From NCBI GenBank assembly GCA_902489135.1, contig CABTYW010000080.1:1-7264 (forward strand): a stretch of DNA of 7,264 nucleotides, written 5' to 3'. The translations under genes and the position numbers were made by a program. Position 1 is the first letter of the stretch. Each line of letters opens with the position of its first letter. This DNA is from an uncultured Synergistaceae bacterium (GTDB lineage: Bacteria > Synergistota > Synergistia > Synergistales > Dethiosulfovibrionaceae). The notes under the pieces are model-generated. The model searched no databases, was not told the DNA's origin, and saw only the letters and a program-made list of their open reading frames with translations. This document shows positions 1-6,091 of the stretch, in pieces.

Positions 1-144
1 CGCCAGCGTGGATTTGCCGCCGCCGTTGGGGCCGGTGATGACCAGCAGTTGGCCGTCTTCGGCGGTCAGGCTGAGCTCGGTGATGATCTCTTTCGTCTGT
101 CCCTCTTCGGCCACTGAATAGGAGACGTTTTTCAGTTCAAGCAT
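1..144 (-). CDS. ABC transporter ATP-binding protein, N-terminal fragment
   Basis: First 48 codons of an ATP-binding cassette ATPase; the rest lies beyond base 1. The fragment opens MLELKNVSYSV, the usual first beta strand of an ABC domain, and carries a complete Walker A motif, GPNGGGKST, at residues 38-46 (K44 and S45 contact ATP phosphate and Mg2+). The Q-loop, signature motif and Walker B are outside the window, so the substrate cannot be named. GPNGGGKST-type P-loops occur in several importer ATPases and in SufC-like proteins. The start is supported by a GAGAGGG Shine-Dalgarno at 151-157, six bases upstream. It lies downstream of the phosphatase gene on the same strand, but a strong terminator separates them, so it probably has its own promoter. 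The ABC call is very secure; the subfamily is not. Confidence 0.9.
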   Translation of the reverse strand, partial: MLELKNVSYSVAEEGQTKEIITELSLTAEDGQLLVITGPNGGGKSTLA

Positions 145-192
145 GGAGAACCCTCTCTTTTTTGTTGTACTGTCGGTTCATGCAATACAACG

Positions 193-225
193 ATTTTACC
201 ACGGATTTTGCAGGACTGCAGTCAA
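193..225 (-). promoter_or_regulatory. Candidate promoter for the ABC ATPase gene
   Basis: On the minus strand there is an extended -10 element, TGGTAAAAT (193-201), whose hexamer TAAAAT matches the sigma-70 consensus at five of six bases. A TTGACT hexamer (220-225) lies upstream, but at a 21-base spacing, which is too long for an ideal pair; the extended -10 TG could compensate. It would give a leader of roughly 40 bases before the ATG at 144. It sits just past the upstream gene's terminator, where a promoter is needed. This is prediction from sequence only. Confidence 0.4.
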
Positions 226-259
226 TGAACCCGAGGCGACGTCAACGTGCGAAAGCTTG

Positions 260-293
260 AAAAAAAGCAGAGCGGGAAAAAATTCCGCTCTGC
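260..293 (-). terminator. Intrinsic terminator after the histidine phosphatase gene
   Basis: A perfect 9-base-pair stem, GCAGAGCGG (267-275) with CCGCTCTGC (285-293), encloses a 9-base loop. Read on the minus strand it is followed at once by a run of seven T (260-266). It begins only five bases beyond the TAA stop of the phosphatase gene. Stem, loop and T-run are all typical of a Rho-independent terminator. Confidence 0.9.
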
Positions 294-298
294 ACGGC

Positions 299-937
299 TT
301 ACAGACTTTTGGAAATGAAGGTGTCAAATCCCTGATGAAAGTGGCTTACGTCTCCAAGCAGCGCCACCTGAGGCCCCGAAGGGAGAAATTCGATGTAGGA
401 AACGCTGCAGTTGGGGATCTTCAGTCTCCAGTAAAAGGACAGCGGCATTCCCAGATAGTGGCAGATCACGGTCTTCGCCGCCGCGTCGTGAGTGGCCAGA
501 AGAAGGTCGCCGCGATGACGGCCGATGATCTCTTCAACGCCGGCAACGGTGCGGCGCTGTACGTCGGCCAGCGACTCGCCTCCCGGTCCGGGCATGGTGA
601 CCAGGTGCGGTTCGGTTTTCCATTGGCGCAGAAGGTCGCCGTAGTTGTTTTCCACTTCCGCGGTTGTGGTGCCTTCCCAGGCGCCGTGGTTGATTTCCAT
701 AAAGCGCCTGTCGTCGATCACCGGACATCCCGCCGCGCGGGCGATCATTTGGCCGGTGACGTTGGCCCGGCTTAAGGGGCTGGCGTAGACGGCTTCAAGG
801 GGATAACCCCTGAAGCGCTCCGCCGTCATTCGCGCCTGTTCAAGGCCTTTTTCGTTCAGCGGAATGTCCATCTGACCTTGAAAACGTCCCTCGCGGTTCC
901 AGTTCGTCTCGCCGTGGCGGACAATAAAAAGTTTCAT
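299..937 (-). CDS. Histidine phosphatase superfamily protein (phosphoglycerate mutase-like)
   Basis: A 212-residue cytosolic phosphatase/phosphomutase of the histidine phosphatase superfamily (branch 1). RHGET at residues 7-11 carries the nucleophile His8 and phosphate-binding Arg7. R57 in SPLSRA is the second phosphate-pocket arginine, E81 in MEINHGAWEG is the usual acid/base glutamate, and H150 in ATHDAAAKTV is the second catalytic histidine. All catalytic residues are therefore present and length is normal for the family. Candidate activities include a GpmB-like phosphatase, an alpha-ribazole phosphatase (CobC-like), or a broad sugar/nucleotide phosphatase; no cobalamin genes are visible, so I give no symbol. 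The start is fixed by a GAGGAG Shine-Dalgarno at 944-949, six bases from the ATG. It lies 51 bases after the DAACS gene, with only a weak hairpin between, so co-transcription is possible. A strong terminator follows. Confidence 0.93.
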   Translation of the reverse strand: MKLFIVRHGETNWNREGRFQGQMDIPLNEKGLEQARMTAERFRGYPLEAVYASPLSRANVTGQMIARAAGCPVIDDRRFMEINHGAWEGTTTAEVENNYGDLLRQWKTEPHLVTMPGPGGESLADVQRRTVAGVEEIIGRHRGDLLLATHDAAAKTVICHYLGMPLSFYWRLKIPNCSVSYIEFLPSGPQVALLGDVSHFHQGFDTFISKSL

Positions 938-957
938 GGTGAACTCCTCTCATCGTG

Positions 958-980
958 AAAATCCGACGCTTCCGCCGGAT
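958..980 (-). terminator. Weak terminator-like hairpin between the DAACS and phosphatase genes
   Basis: On the minus strand ATCCGGCG (980-973) pairs with CGTCGGAT (968-961), giving eight pairs including one G-T wobble around a GAAG tetraloop. A short run of T (TTTTC) follows. It lies just after the DAACS stop and only about ten bases before the phosphatase Shine-Dalgarno. The T-run is short, so partial termination or an RNA-processing/stability element is more likely than a full stop. No promoter is evident in the 51-base gap. Confidence 0.45.
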
Positions 981-988
981 CGTGATAA

Positions 989-2206
989 CTACTGCCGGCT
1001 CTCGGCCGCCAGCCGTTTTTTCTCGCTGTGTCCCACCAGGACGCAGCCCGTCAGGTCGCCGAGGCAGTTGATCATAGTCATCCCCATGTCATTGAAGGCG
1101 TGGACACCGGCCACGAGACCGATAATTTCCAGAGGAAAGCCCAGACTCTGGAGAAGAATGGGGATAATGACCAGCATTCCGCTGGGCACGGCGCTGCTGC
1201 CGGTGGTCAAAATCAGTCCCATGAGGATGGCCTTGAACAGCATGTTGAAGTCCACCGACACGCCGATGGCCTGTGCGGTCATGATAAACACCGTGGTGAG
1301 GCAGACGCAGGTTCCGTCCTTGTTGATCTGCGCTCCCAGAGGGATGCCGAAGGAGTAAATATCCTGGGGCACGCCCAGGCTTTCGGCGCAGTTCATGTTA
1401 ATGGGAATGGAACTGGTGCTTGAGCTGGTGCAGAAGGCGGTGACCATAATGGGCGCGGCCTTGCGGAAAAACGTCGTGGGTTTGATCTTCGCAAAGATAA
1501 AGACGAGCAGTGCGTACAGGCAGCACATCACCAAGATGGCGAGGTAGACGCTGCCGATGTATTTTGCCAGTGAACCGAAAATTTTGCTTCCGTATTTGCC
1601 GATGGAAACCGCTACAAGGGCGAAGATGCCATAGGGCGCCAGGATCATGACAATGTATACAAACTTGTTCATCAGCGCCGAAAGGTCTTTGAACAGCGTC
1701 GCGAGGCGTTTTCTCGGCTCTTCGGGGAGAAGCAGCGTGGCTGTTCCGAGCAATGCCGTGAAGATCACCACCTGATCGAGTCGGCCTTTGCCCAGGGCTT
1801 CGAAGATGTTGCCGGGGATAAGCGACATCAGCGTGGCGCCGATGCCCGGCAGAGAGCCGACGACGCCGTCGTATTTTCCTTCAAGCTGAAGGCCGAGCCC
1901 CGGACGCATGATGGTGGCGACCACTGCCCCTGCAAGCAGGGCGAAAGCGCTGGTCAGCAGGTAGTAGAGGATGATTTTGCCGCCGACGCGCCCAAAGGTC
2001 TCCGGACCGTCGAGGCTGCAAATGCCCGCCGTGAGGTTGACGATAATCAACGGCAGCACAATGCATTTGAGGCACGTGAGAAAAAACTTTCCGAAGGGCT
2101 GAAGACAGACGGCATCCGAACCTAAATGCCAGCCGACGACGACGCCCAGAATCATGCCGGTGACCATTTTGTACACCAGCGGAATTCGTTGATACTTCTT
2201 CCACAT
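989..2206 (-). CDS. Dicarboxylate/amino acid:cation symporter (DAACS, GltP/DctA fold)
   Basis: A 405-residue inner-membrane secondary carrier of the glutamate-transporter fold. N-terminal hydrophobic segments run from about residue 8 to 240. The re-entrant hairpin HP1 has the serine-rich SSSTSS at 261-266; TM7 carries INKDGT (294-299), the counterpart of the NMDGT sodium/coupling motif; HP2 contains TTGSSAVPSG (334-343); and TM8 contains DMGMTMINCLGDLTG (373-387). By alignment from memory with archaeal GltPh, the Met of NMDGT is Lys296, the substrate-carboxylate arginine (R397) is Met376, and the D390 position is His369; N380 and D384 are kept. Acidic amino acids are thus unlikely substrates. 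A neutral amino acid or other organic acid is more plausible, possibly with altered ion coupling. I chose the ATG at 2206 over an in-frame upstream start near 2356 because GAGGAGGAG lies 6-8 bases before it and the 50 extra residues are polar and unlike the family. It may be co-transcribed with the AGCS gene. Confidence 0.93.
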   Translation of the reverse strand: MWKKYQRIPLVYKMVTGMILGVVVGWHLGSDAVCLQPFGKFFLTCLKCIVLPLIIVNLTAGICSLDGPETFGRVGGKIILYYLLTSAFALLAGAVVATIMRPGLGLQLEGKYDGVVGSLPGIGATLMSLIPGNIFEALGKGRLDQVVIFTALLGTATLLLPEEPRKRLATLFKDLSALMNKFVYIVMILAPYGIFALVAVSIGKYGSKIFGSLAKYIGSVYLAILVMCCLYALLVFIFAKIKPTTFFRKAAPIMVTAFCTSSSTSSIPINMNCAESLGVPQDIYSFGIPLGAQINKDGTCVCLTTVFIMTAQAIGVSVDFNMLFKAILMGLILTTGSSAVPSGMLVIIPILLQSLGFPLEIIGLVAGVHAFNDMGMTMINCLGDLTGCVLVGHSEKKRLAAESRQ

Positions 2207-2404
2207 AAAAACTCCTCCTCGTTTTATGAATTGACATTGAATGGGGCCGATGCGGAGCGGCCGATGCTGAAACTCGGCGCGGCGTTTGGTTGAAATGCGC
2301 CCCGCTCCCGCGGAAAATTTGTCGTCGCAGGTGCAGGTGCCTCGGTTTCGCGGCAAGGGCCGGGACGACCGAAAGACGGGCTGCCCGAAAAAGAATGCGA
2401 AAAA
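2207..2404 (-). other. 198-base leader between AGCS and DAACS genes, with a short direct repeat
   Basis: No gene is seen here. A 9-base direct repeat, GGCCGATGC, occurs at 2245-2253 and 2259-2267, with a 14-base period (about 1.3 helical turns). An 11-base palindrome CGGGCTGCCCG lies near 2380-2390, but it has no T-run after it. No convincing minus-strand -35/-10 pair was found. The spacing is long for a simple operon, so an internal promoter or a regulatory leader for the DAACS gene remains possible. Confidence 0.35.
2213..2220 (-). promoter_or_regulatory. Shine-Dalgarno fixing the DAACS start
   Basis: A strong GAGGAGGAG-type ribosome-binding site lies immediately upstream of the codons MWKK. 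It decides the start at 2206: the reading frame is open for 50 more codons upstream, but that extension would run through this site and the non-coding leader. Confidence 0.85.
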
Positions 2405-3787
2405 TCAGCGAAACAGCCCCGCCCTGCGCTTTTCGTCGAAATCTCCGACGATTTCCCGCAGCACGCGGGTCATGAGGAGCATGCCGATGAGATTGGGAAT
2501 GGCCATGAGACCGTTCATGGTATCGGCGAATTCCCACAGACTGACGAGCCATGAAGCTCCGCCCCATCCGCCCAGCAGCGTGCCGCAGATCCAGAAAATC
2601 TTGTAGGCGGGAATGCACTTTACGGGAAGCAGATAGGTAAGAGCCGTTTCGCCGTAATAATACCAGCCGAGGATGGTGGAAAGGGCGAAAAGCGCCAGCC
2701 CCACCGAAAGGAGCACCGATCCCAGCTGATGCCCAAGAACGGCCTCAAATCCCGCCAGAGTGAGCTGAGCGCCCGTGAGCCGGGCGCCCGACTCGGAAGT
2801 CAGGACACCGGTGGTGATAATGATGAGAGCCGTCATGGTGCAGATGACGATGGTGCTCATAAAGACTTCGAAAATGCCGTACAGTCCCTGCCGCGCCGGA
2901 TGATCCACCTGCGCTGCGGCGTGAACCATGGGCGCCGAGCCGAGACCCGCTTCGTTGGAGAAAACGCCGCGGGCGACGCCGTATTTAATGGCGTTGGCGA
3001 CGCTCCAGCCCGCCAGCGCGCCGGGGAGGGACATGGGATTGTGAAAGGCTCCCGCCAGCGCCGTTTTGAGGGCCGAAGGAATTATCGTCCAGTTTTCAAC
3101 GACGACGACAACGGCGCCGGAAACGTAAATGACGGCCATGACGGGCACGAGATAGATGGTCAGACTGGCCACGCTCTTCAGTCCGCCGATAATGGTCAGT
3201 CCCACGATGACGGTCAGCAGAACGGCGGTGTAGACGTGAGGGATGTTGAAGGCCATATAAAGGGCGTCGGTGGTGGAATTGGCCTGAATCATGTTGCCCG
3301 TGCCGATGGCGGCGAAGAGAGCGAAGAAGGCGAACATGGCGGCCAGCCATTTGATGCCGCAGCCCTTCTCCAGCACGTACATGGTGCCGCCGCGCCAGGC
3401 GCCGGTGGAGTCCTTCTCTCGGTATTTAATGGCGAGACAGATTTCGCAGAATTTGGTGGTCATGCCGAAAAAACCCGACACGAACATCCACAACAGGGCT
3501 CCCGGGCCGCCGAGGTGCAGCGCCGTGGCAACCCCGGCAATGCTGCCCGTGCCGATGGTGGCCGCCAAAGCGGTGGACACGGCCGCAAAGGATGAAATGT
3601 TGCCTTTGGCGTCGTCTTTTCCCCGGGAGCGGCCGAAAACTTCTTTCAGCATGACCCCGAAATACCGCAGCTGAGGAAAGCCCAGCACCGCGGAAAACCA
3701 AATGCCCGTGCCCACCAGCAGGGCGAGTACGGCGGGGCCCCAGACAATTCCGTTAACGACGCTGTTCCAGTGAAGCAATGTGTCCAT
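2405..3787 (-). CDS. Sodium:alanine/glycine symporter (AGCS family)
   Basis: A 460-residue inner-membrane carrier of the alanine/glycine:cation symporter family (LeuT-like fold, about 11 membrane helices), which imports small neutral amino acids with Na+. Family hallmarks are clear: AATIGTGSIAGVATAL (75-90), the broken first helix that forms the ion/substrate site; GGPGALLWMFVSGFFG (93-108), close to the family signature; GTGNMIQANS (162-171); and GVFSNEAGLGSAPMVHAAAQ (274-293). Length is normal and the frame is intact. The start is supported by an AGGAG-type site at 3795-3802, about eight bases before the ATG. An AT-rich candidate promoter/operator lies some 130 bases upstream. Alanine versus glycine, and L- versus D-alanine, cannot be decided from sequence. 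The glycine-riboswitch core often found before such genes was looked for in the leader and not seen. The DAACS gene follows 198 bases downstream. Confidence 0.95.
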   Translation of the reverse strand: MDTLLHWNSVVNGIVWGPAVLALLVGTGIWFSAVLGFPQLRYFGVMLKEVFGRSRGKDDAKGNISSFAAVSTALAATIGTGSIAGVATALHLGGPGALLWMFVSGFFGMTTKFCEICLAIKYREKDSTGAWRGGTMYVLEKGCGIKWLAAMFAFFALFAAIGTGNMIQANSTTDALYMAFNIPHVYTAVLLTVIVGLTIIGGLKSVASLTIYLVPVMAVIYVSGAVVVVVENWTIIPSALKTALAGAFHNPMSLPGALAGWSVANAIKYGVARGVFSNEAGLGSAPMVHAAAQVDHPARQGLYGIFEVFMSTIVICTMTALIIITTGVLTSESGARLTGAQLTLAGFEAVLGHQLGSVLLSVGLALFALSTILGWYYYGETALTYLLPVKCIPAYKIFWICGTLLGGWGGASWLVSLWEFADTMNGLMAIPNLIGMLLMTRVLREIVGDFDEKRRAGLFR

Positions 3788-4312
3788 TCCGGCATCTCCT
3801 CTTCAAAATGCGTCTCCTGCCGCCCGGGCGGAAGTGAAAAACGTTCTCATCGGGGTGCTGCCGAGGCGAGCGTCGCTTTTGATATTAAGGCACAGGTAGA
3901 TTAACATTTTGAGAGGGGGTTGTCTAGTATACAAAAGATTAATTTTTTAGTATTGACTGCATAAATAACTTAAGTAACCTTGAATTTGTGGGCGGTTTTG
4001 CCTTATTTTGTCGGAGGAGAGCTGAGCGCCGGCGATGGAAAACGAAAAAGGCTGCCGCTGCGCTTCAATGGCCGCACGGGCCGATGGCGGAGTCTTTTTT
4101 TCAGCGGAATTGAGGAATTTGGCTGTTTGTACTTCCCGCAGAGCAGCGGCCTTCCATCGGGGGGAAAGGGGCGCGGAAGTTCAGCCGGCGTTTCGGCGGT
4201 TCAACGGTGAATTTCTTCATATGCGAGACACTTCCGGGACCTTTGCTTTTTCATGTGCCGCGCACGGTTTTGCCGCCTTCTCTTCGTCTTGAAAAGGAAA
4301 GAGGGCAAAAGT
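3788..4312. other. Gene-free stretch between the M28-like and AGCS genes
   Basis: This holds the AGCS leader (3788 to about 3918), an AT-rich promoter zone (about 3890-3990), and about 300 GC-rich bases (3990-4300). In the last part I see no gene, repeat or RNA that I recognise. A plus-strand reading frame at 4035-4292 (85 codons) has low-complexity Ala/Arg/Ser-rich content and no properly spaced Shine-Dalgarno, so I do not call it. A perfect 12-base palindrome CCGCCCGGGCGG (3820-3831) lies in the AGCS leader just upstream of its Shine-Dalgarno; it has no T-run and no room for a loop. A plus-strand TTGACT at 3954-3959 has only a poor -10 partner. Confidence 0.5.
3920..3959 (-). promoter_or_regulatory. 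Candidate promoter and operator for the AGCS gene
   Basis: In an AT-rich island, the minus strand reads TTGTATACTAGACAA (3934-3920). TATACT (3931-3926) is a five-of-six match to a -10 hexamer, though its -35 is weak (AATACT at 17 bases). Alternatively TAGACA could be a -35 with a poor -10 downstream. The 15 bases form an inverted repeat, TTGT-N7-ACAA, containing the palindrome GTATAC; this resembles operators of GntR-type regulators. TAGTAT also recurs 23 bases away (3925-3930 and 3948-3953). An operator overlapping the -10 would suit repression. No regulator gene is in the window, so the regulator family is a guess. Confidence 0.35.
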
Positions 4313-4354
4313 GACGGAGGGAGGGATCGCTTTTTCGCGGTCCCTCCCTCCGTC
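4313..4354 (-). terminator. Long GC-rich hairpin after the M28-like gene, probable terminator
   Basis: GACGGAGGGAGGGATCGC (4313-4330) pairs with GCGGTCCCTCCCTCCGTC (4337-4354) over 18 base pairs with a single wobble, around a 6-base loop. On the minus strand it is followed by ACTTTTGCCC, a short T-run; on the plus strand the T content after it is poor. It lies 79-120 bases beyond the stop of the M28-like gene, the only nearby gene needing termination. The stem is longer than a typical terminator. Confidence 0.6.
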
Positions 4355-4368
4355 TTGCAAGTGCGGGT

Positions 4369-4449
4369 TCAAAGTCGCTTCTCGGGGGCGCTGCCGTTTC
4401 TCAAGTTGTAAGAAAGACGGCTTCGGAGAGGCTCAAAGTCGCTTTTCGG
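4369..4449. repeat. Direct repeat duplicating the 3' end of the M28-like gene
   Basis: TCAAAGTCGCTTCTCGG (4369-4385) and TCAAAGTCGCTTTTCGG (4433-4449) agree at 16 of 17 bases, 64 bases apart in direct orientation. The second copy is the stop codon and last codons (EKRL, stop) of the M28-like gene. The next few bases keep only faint similarity, so this may be an old tandem duplication of the gene end, or two copies of a short functional motif. Confidence 0.6.
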
Positions 4450-6091
4450 CCGCTGAGCCGACCAGATTTTCCAGTTCGCTCAACAGTTCGCTCAGGCGAT
4501 TGATTTGGGCGCGGCGGAAGGCCTCGATCATCAATTGCGCGCGCGTCGTGCACGGCGCGGCGCTTTCCGCCAATGCCAGTCCGGGCAGCAGATCCAGCGG
4601 CGAAGCCCAGTCCTGCTGATGGGCGCTTTTAAAGGTGTACAGGCAGCGATTCATAAGCCGTGTGGCGCGCAGGGGATCAAGGCGCGGCAGCGGCAGCTGT
4701 TCCAGCCGCCTTTGCAGATGTTCTGTTCCGCCGTAGCGGCGCAGCTCGCTGTGCAGCGCCGCCGCCAGCGCCGGAAGGTTGAAGGGAAATTTTTCGGGGG
4801 CCGACAGGCGGTGGAGCGCGAGAGCGTAAATCTCCGCGTCGGTCTTCAGAATTTTTCGATCGACGTGTTCCATCAGATCCTCTTCGGTGTGCCACCACCA
4901 GCTCATAAAGCTGTTGCCCGTACTGAAGGGGGAATGGTCGGGCAGCGTGGAGCCCCAACTCATGCAGCTGGAGACGCCGATGTTTTTGAAAGACAGATCC
5001 CAGCCCGTGACGGAGCGGCAGGGAGCAACAGTCTGTCCCGTGACGTCGGCCACGACGGCGGCATACAGGCGGTGCAGATCGGCTCCCGACGAGCCGCGTG
5101 CGAAGAAATCGGCGCCCTGCAAGCCCGGCATGTCGGCGTTGCACAGCGCCAGACAGCGGAGATCGAGGGAATCGAAATTCTCCGCCGCAAAGGCGGCGGA
5201 GCCGGCGTACCGTCCGTTGGAGTGCCCCGACCACCAGCAGATCTTGATGCCGCGCATGGGCGTACGTCCGGCAAAGAGCTCAGCCATGGCCAGAGCGACG
5301 GCATTTCCCGTGGCGTTGTCGCAGGCGCCTTTGTGCCAGGAGTCCAAATGGCTGCCCAGCAGAACATAGTCTTCGGTTTGGCCGGGCACGTCGGCTTCGA
5401 TGACGGGAATTTCCCGGCAGGCGTTTTTCACCTCGGTTTTTACCGTCAGCGTGACCTCGCCGCATTTCAGACGGTCGATGAGCGCCTCGCCCTCGCCCCT
5501 CGGCAGGATGACCACGGGAAGCGCGGGATAAAAAGAGCTTTCCCAGGGTTCGGGCTGCCCCCAGACGAGATTGACGTTGCCCTCGTGAATTAAGTTTTCG
5601 TCGCCCTGCTCCCAGACGCAGACCAGCGCTGCGGCGCCGCGATCCTGAGCGTCCATGGCGGCCAGAGGCGACGCGGTGCGGCTGACGACAATTTTTCCCT
5701 CCAGATCGCGGGTGCAGGGCTGAAGGCGCGATGCCAAAAGGTCCAGAGGATGGCCCATGAGCGTTCCCTTTTCAACAAATTGTGCCGGAGCGCGCAGGGG
5801 AACGGGCGTCGAGGCGCAAAAACTCCAGGTTTTGCACGGCAGGCGGCGTCGGCTCCCGTCGGGAAGACTCATGGTCAGCTCAGCCGAAAGAGGGTCGCTG
5901 AGCCAAACGGGATAGCGGTGTACCTTCCACGAAATTCCCTTTTTGCTCAGACGCCCGGCAATGAAATCCGCCGCCTGAGCTTCGCCGCTTCCCCCCGATC
6001 TTCGGTCGAAAGAGGCGATCCGCTCCGTATCCTTCCAGAGGCTGTCGCCGTCGACGGAGGCGAGCAGCGCATTCTCTTCGGCCGTCATCAT
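4433..6091 (-). CDS. M28-fold peptidase-like protein with atypical active site
   Basis: A 552-residue protein without signal peptide or membrane segment, so probably cytosolic. Its core resembles M28 zinc aminopeptidases. GSHLDSWHKGACDNATGNAVA (from 247) gives metal ligands His248 and Asp258, with Asp250 next to the metal; CNADMPG gives Asp320; WWWHTEEDLMEHVD gives His401. Residues about 110-215 look like a protease-associated (PA) insertion, and about 430-552 form a helical tail, loosely recalling the PSMA/transferrin-receptor layout (inference). The oddity is at 285-298: where M28 enzymes have WxxEExGLxGS, with the general-base and zinc-ligand glutamates, this protein has CWWSGHSNGRYAGS, with His290/Ser291 in their place. 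Substrate and even hydrolase activity are therefore uncertain. Start: ATG at 6091 overlaps the creatininase stop (ATGA) and has no Shine-Dalgarno, implying translational coupling. The frame stays open further upstream, but only as a shadow of the creatininase gene. Confidence 0.85.
   Translation of the reverse strand: MMTAEENALLASVDGDSLWKDTERIASFDRRSGGSGEAQAADFIAGRLSKKGISWKVHRYPVWLSDPLSAELTMSLPDGSRRRLPCKTWSFCASTPVPLRAPAQFVEKGTLMGHPLDLLASRLQPCTRDLEGKIVVSRTASPLAAMDAQDRGAAALVCVWEQGDENLIHEGNVNLVWGQPEPWESSFYPALPVVILPRGEGEALIDRLKCGEVTLTVKTEVKNACREIPVIEADVPGQTEDYVLLGSHLDSWHKGACDNATGNAVALAMAELFAGRTPMRGIKICWWSGHSNGRYAGSAAFAAENFDSLDLRCLALCNADMPGLQGADFFARGSSGADLHRLYAAVVADVTGQTVAPCRSVTGWDLSFKNIGVSSCMSWGSTLPDHSPFSTGNSFMSWWWHTEEDLMEHVDRKILKTDAEIYALALHRLSAPEKFPFNLPALAAALHSELRRYGGTEHLQRRLEQLPLPRLDPLRATRLMNRCLYTFKSAHQQDWASPLDLLPGLALAESAAPCTTRAQLMIEAFRRAQINRLSELLSELENLVGSAAEKRL

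Noticed and set aside
2231..2236. Perfect TTGACA on the plus strand
   Set aside because: No -10-like sequence 16-18 bases downstream (GC-rich) and no plus-strand gene to serve.
2207..2356. 50-residue N-terminal extension of the DAACS protein beginning MPRNRGTC
   Set aside because: A strong Shine-Dalgarno precedes the MWKK start at 2206; the extension is polar and unlike the family N-terminus.
2729..3595. Long plus-strand frame (288 codons) opposite the AGCS gene
   Set aside because: Antisense shadow of a confidently identified transporter; Gly/Asp/His/Arg-rich composition typical of such shadows in GC-rich DNA.
3788..3918. Glycine riboswitch in the AGCS leader
   Set aside because: The conserved glycine-aptamer core sequences were looked for because of the gene family, but none is visible.
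3954..3987. Plus-strand TTGACT with possible TAACCT -10
   Set aside because: The -10 matches only three of six bases and no credible plus-strand gene follows.
4035..4292. Plus-strand 85-codon reading frame in the intergenic gap
   Set aside because: Low-complexity Ala/Arg/Ser content, no recognisable domain, and the only GGAGGA (4013-4018) is about 16 bases from the ATG, too far.
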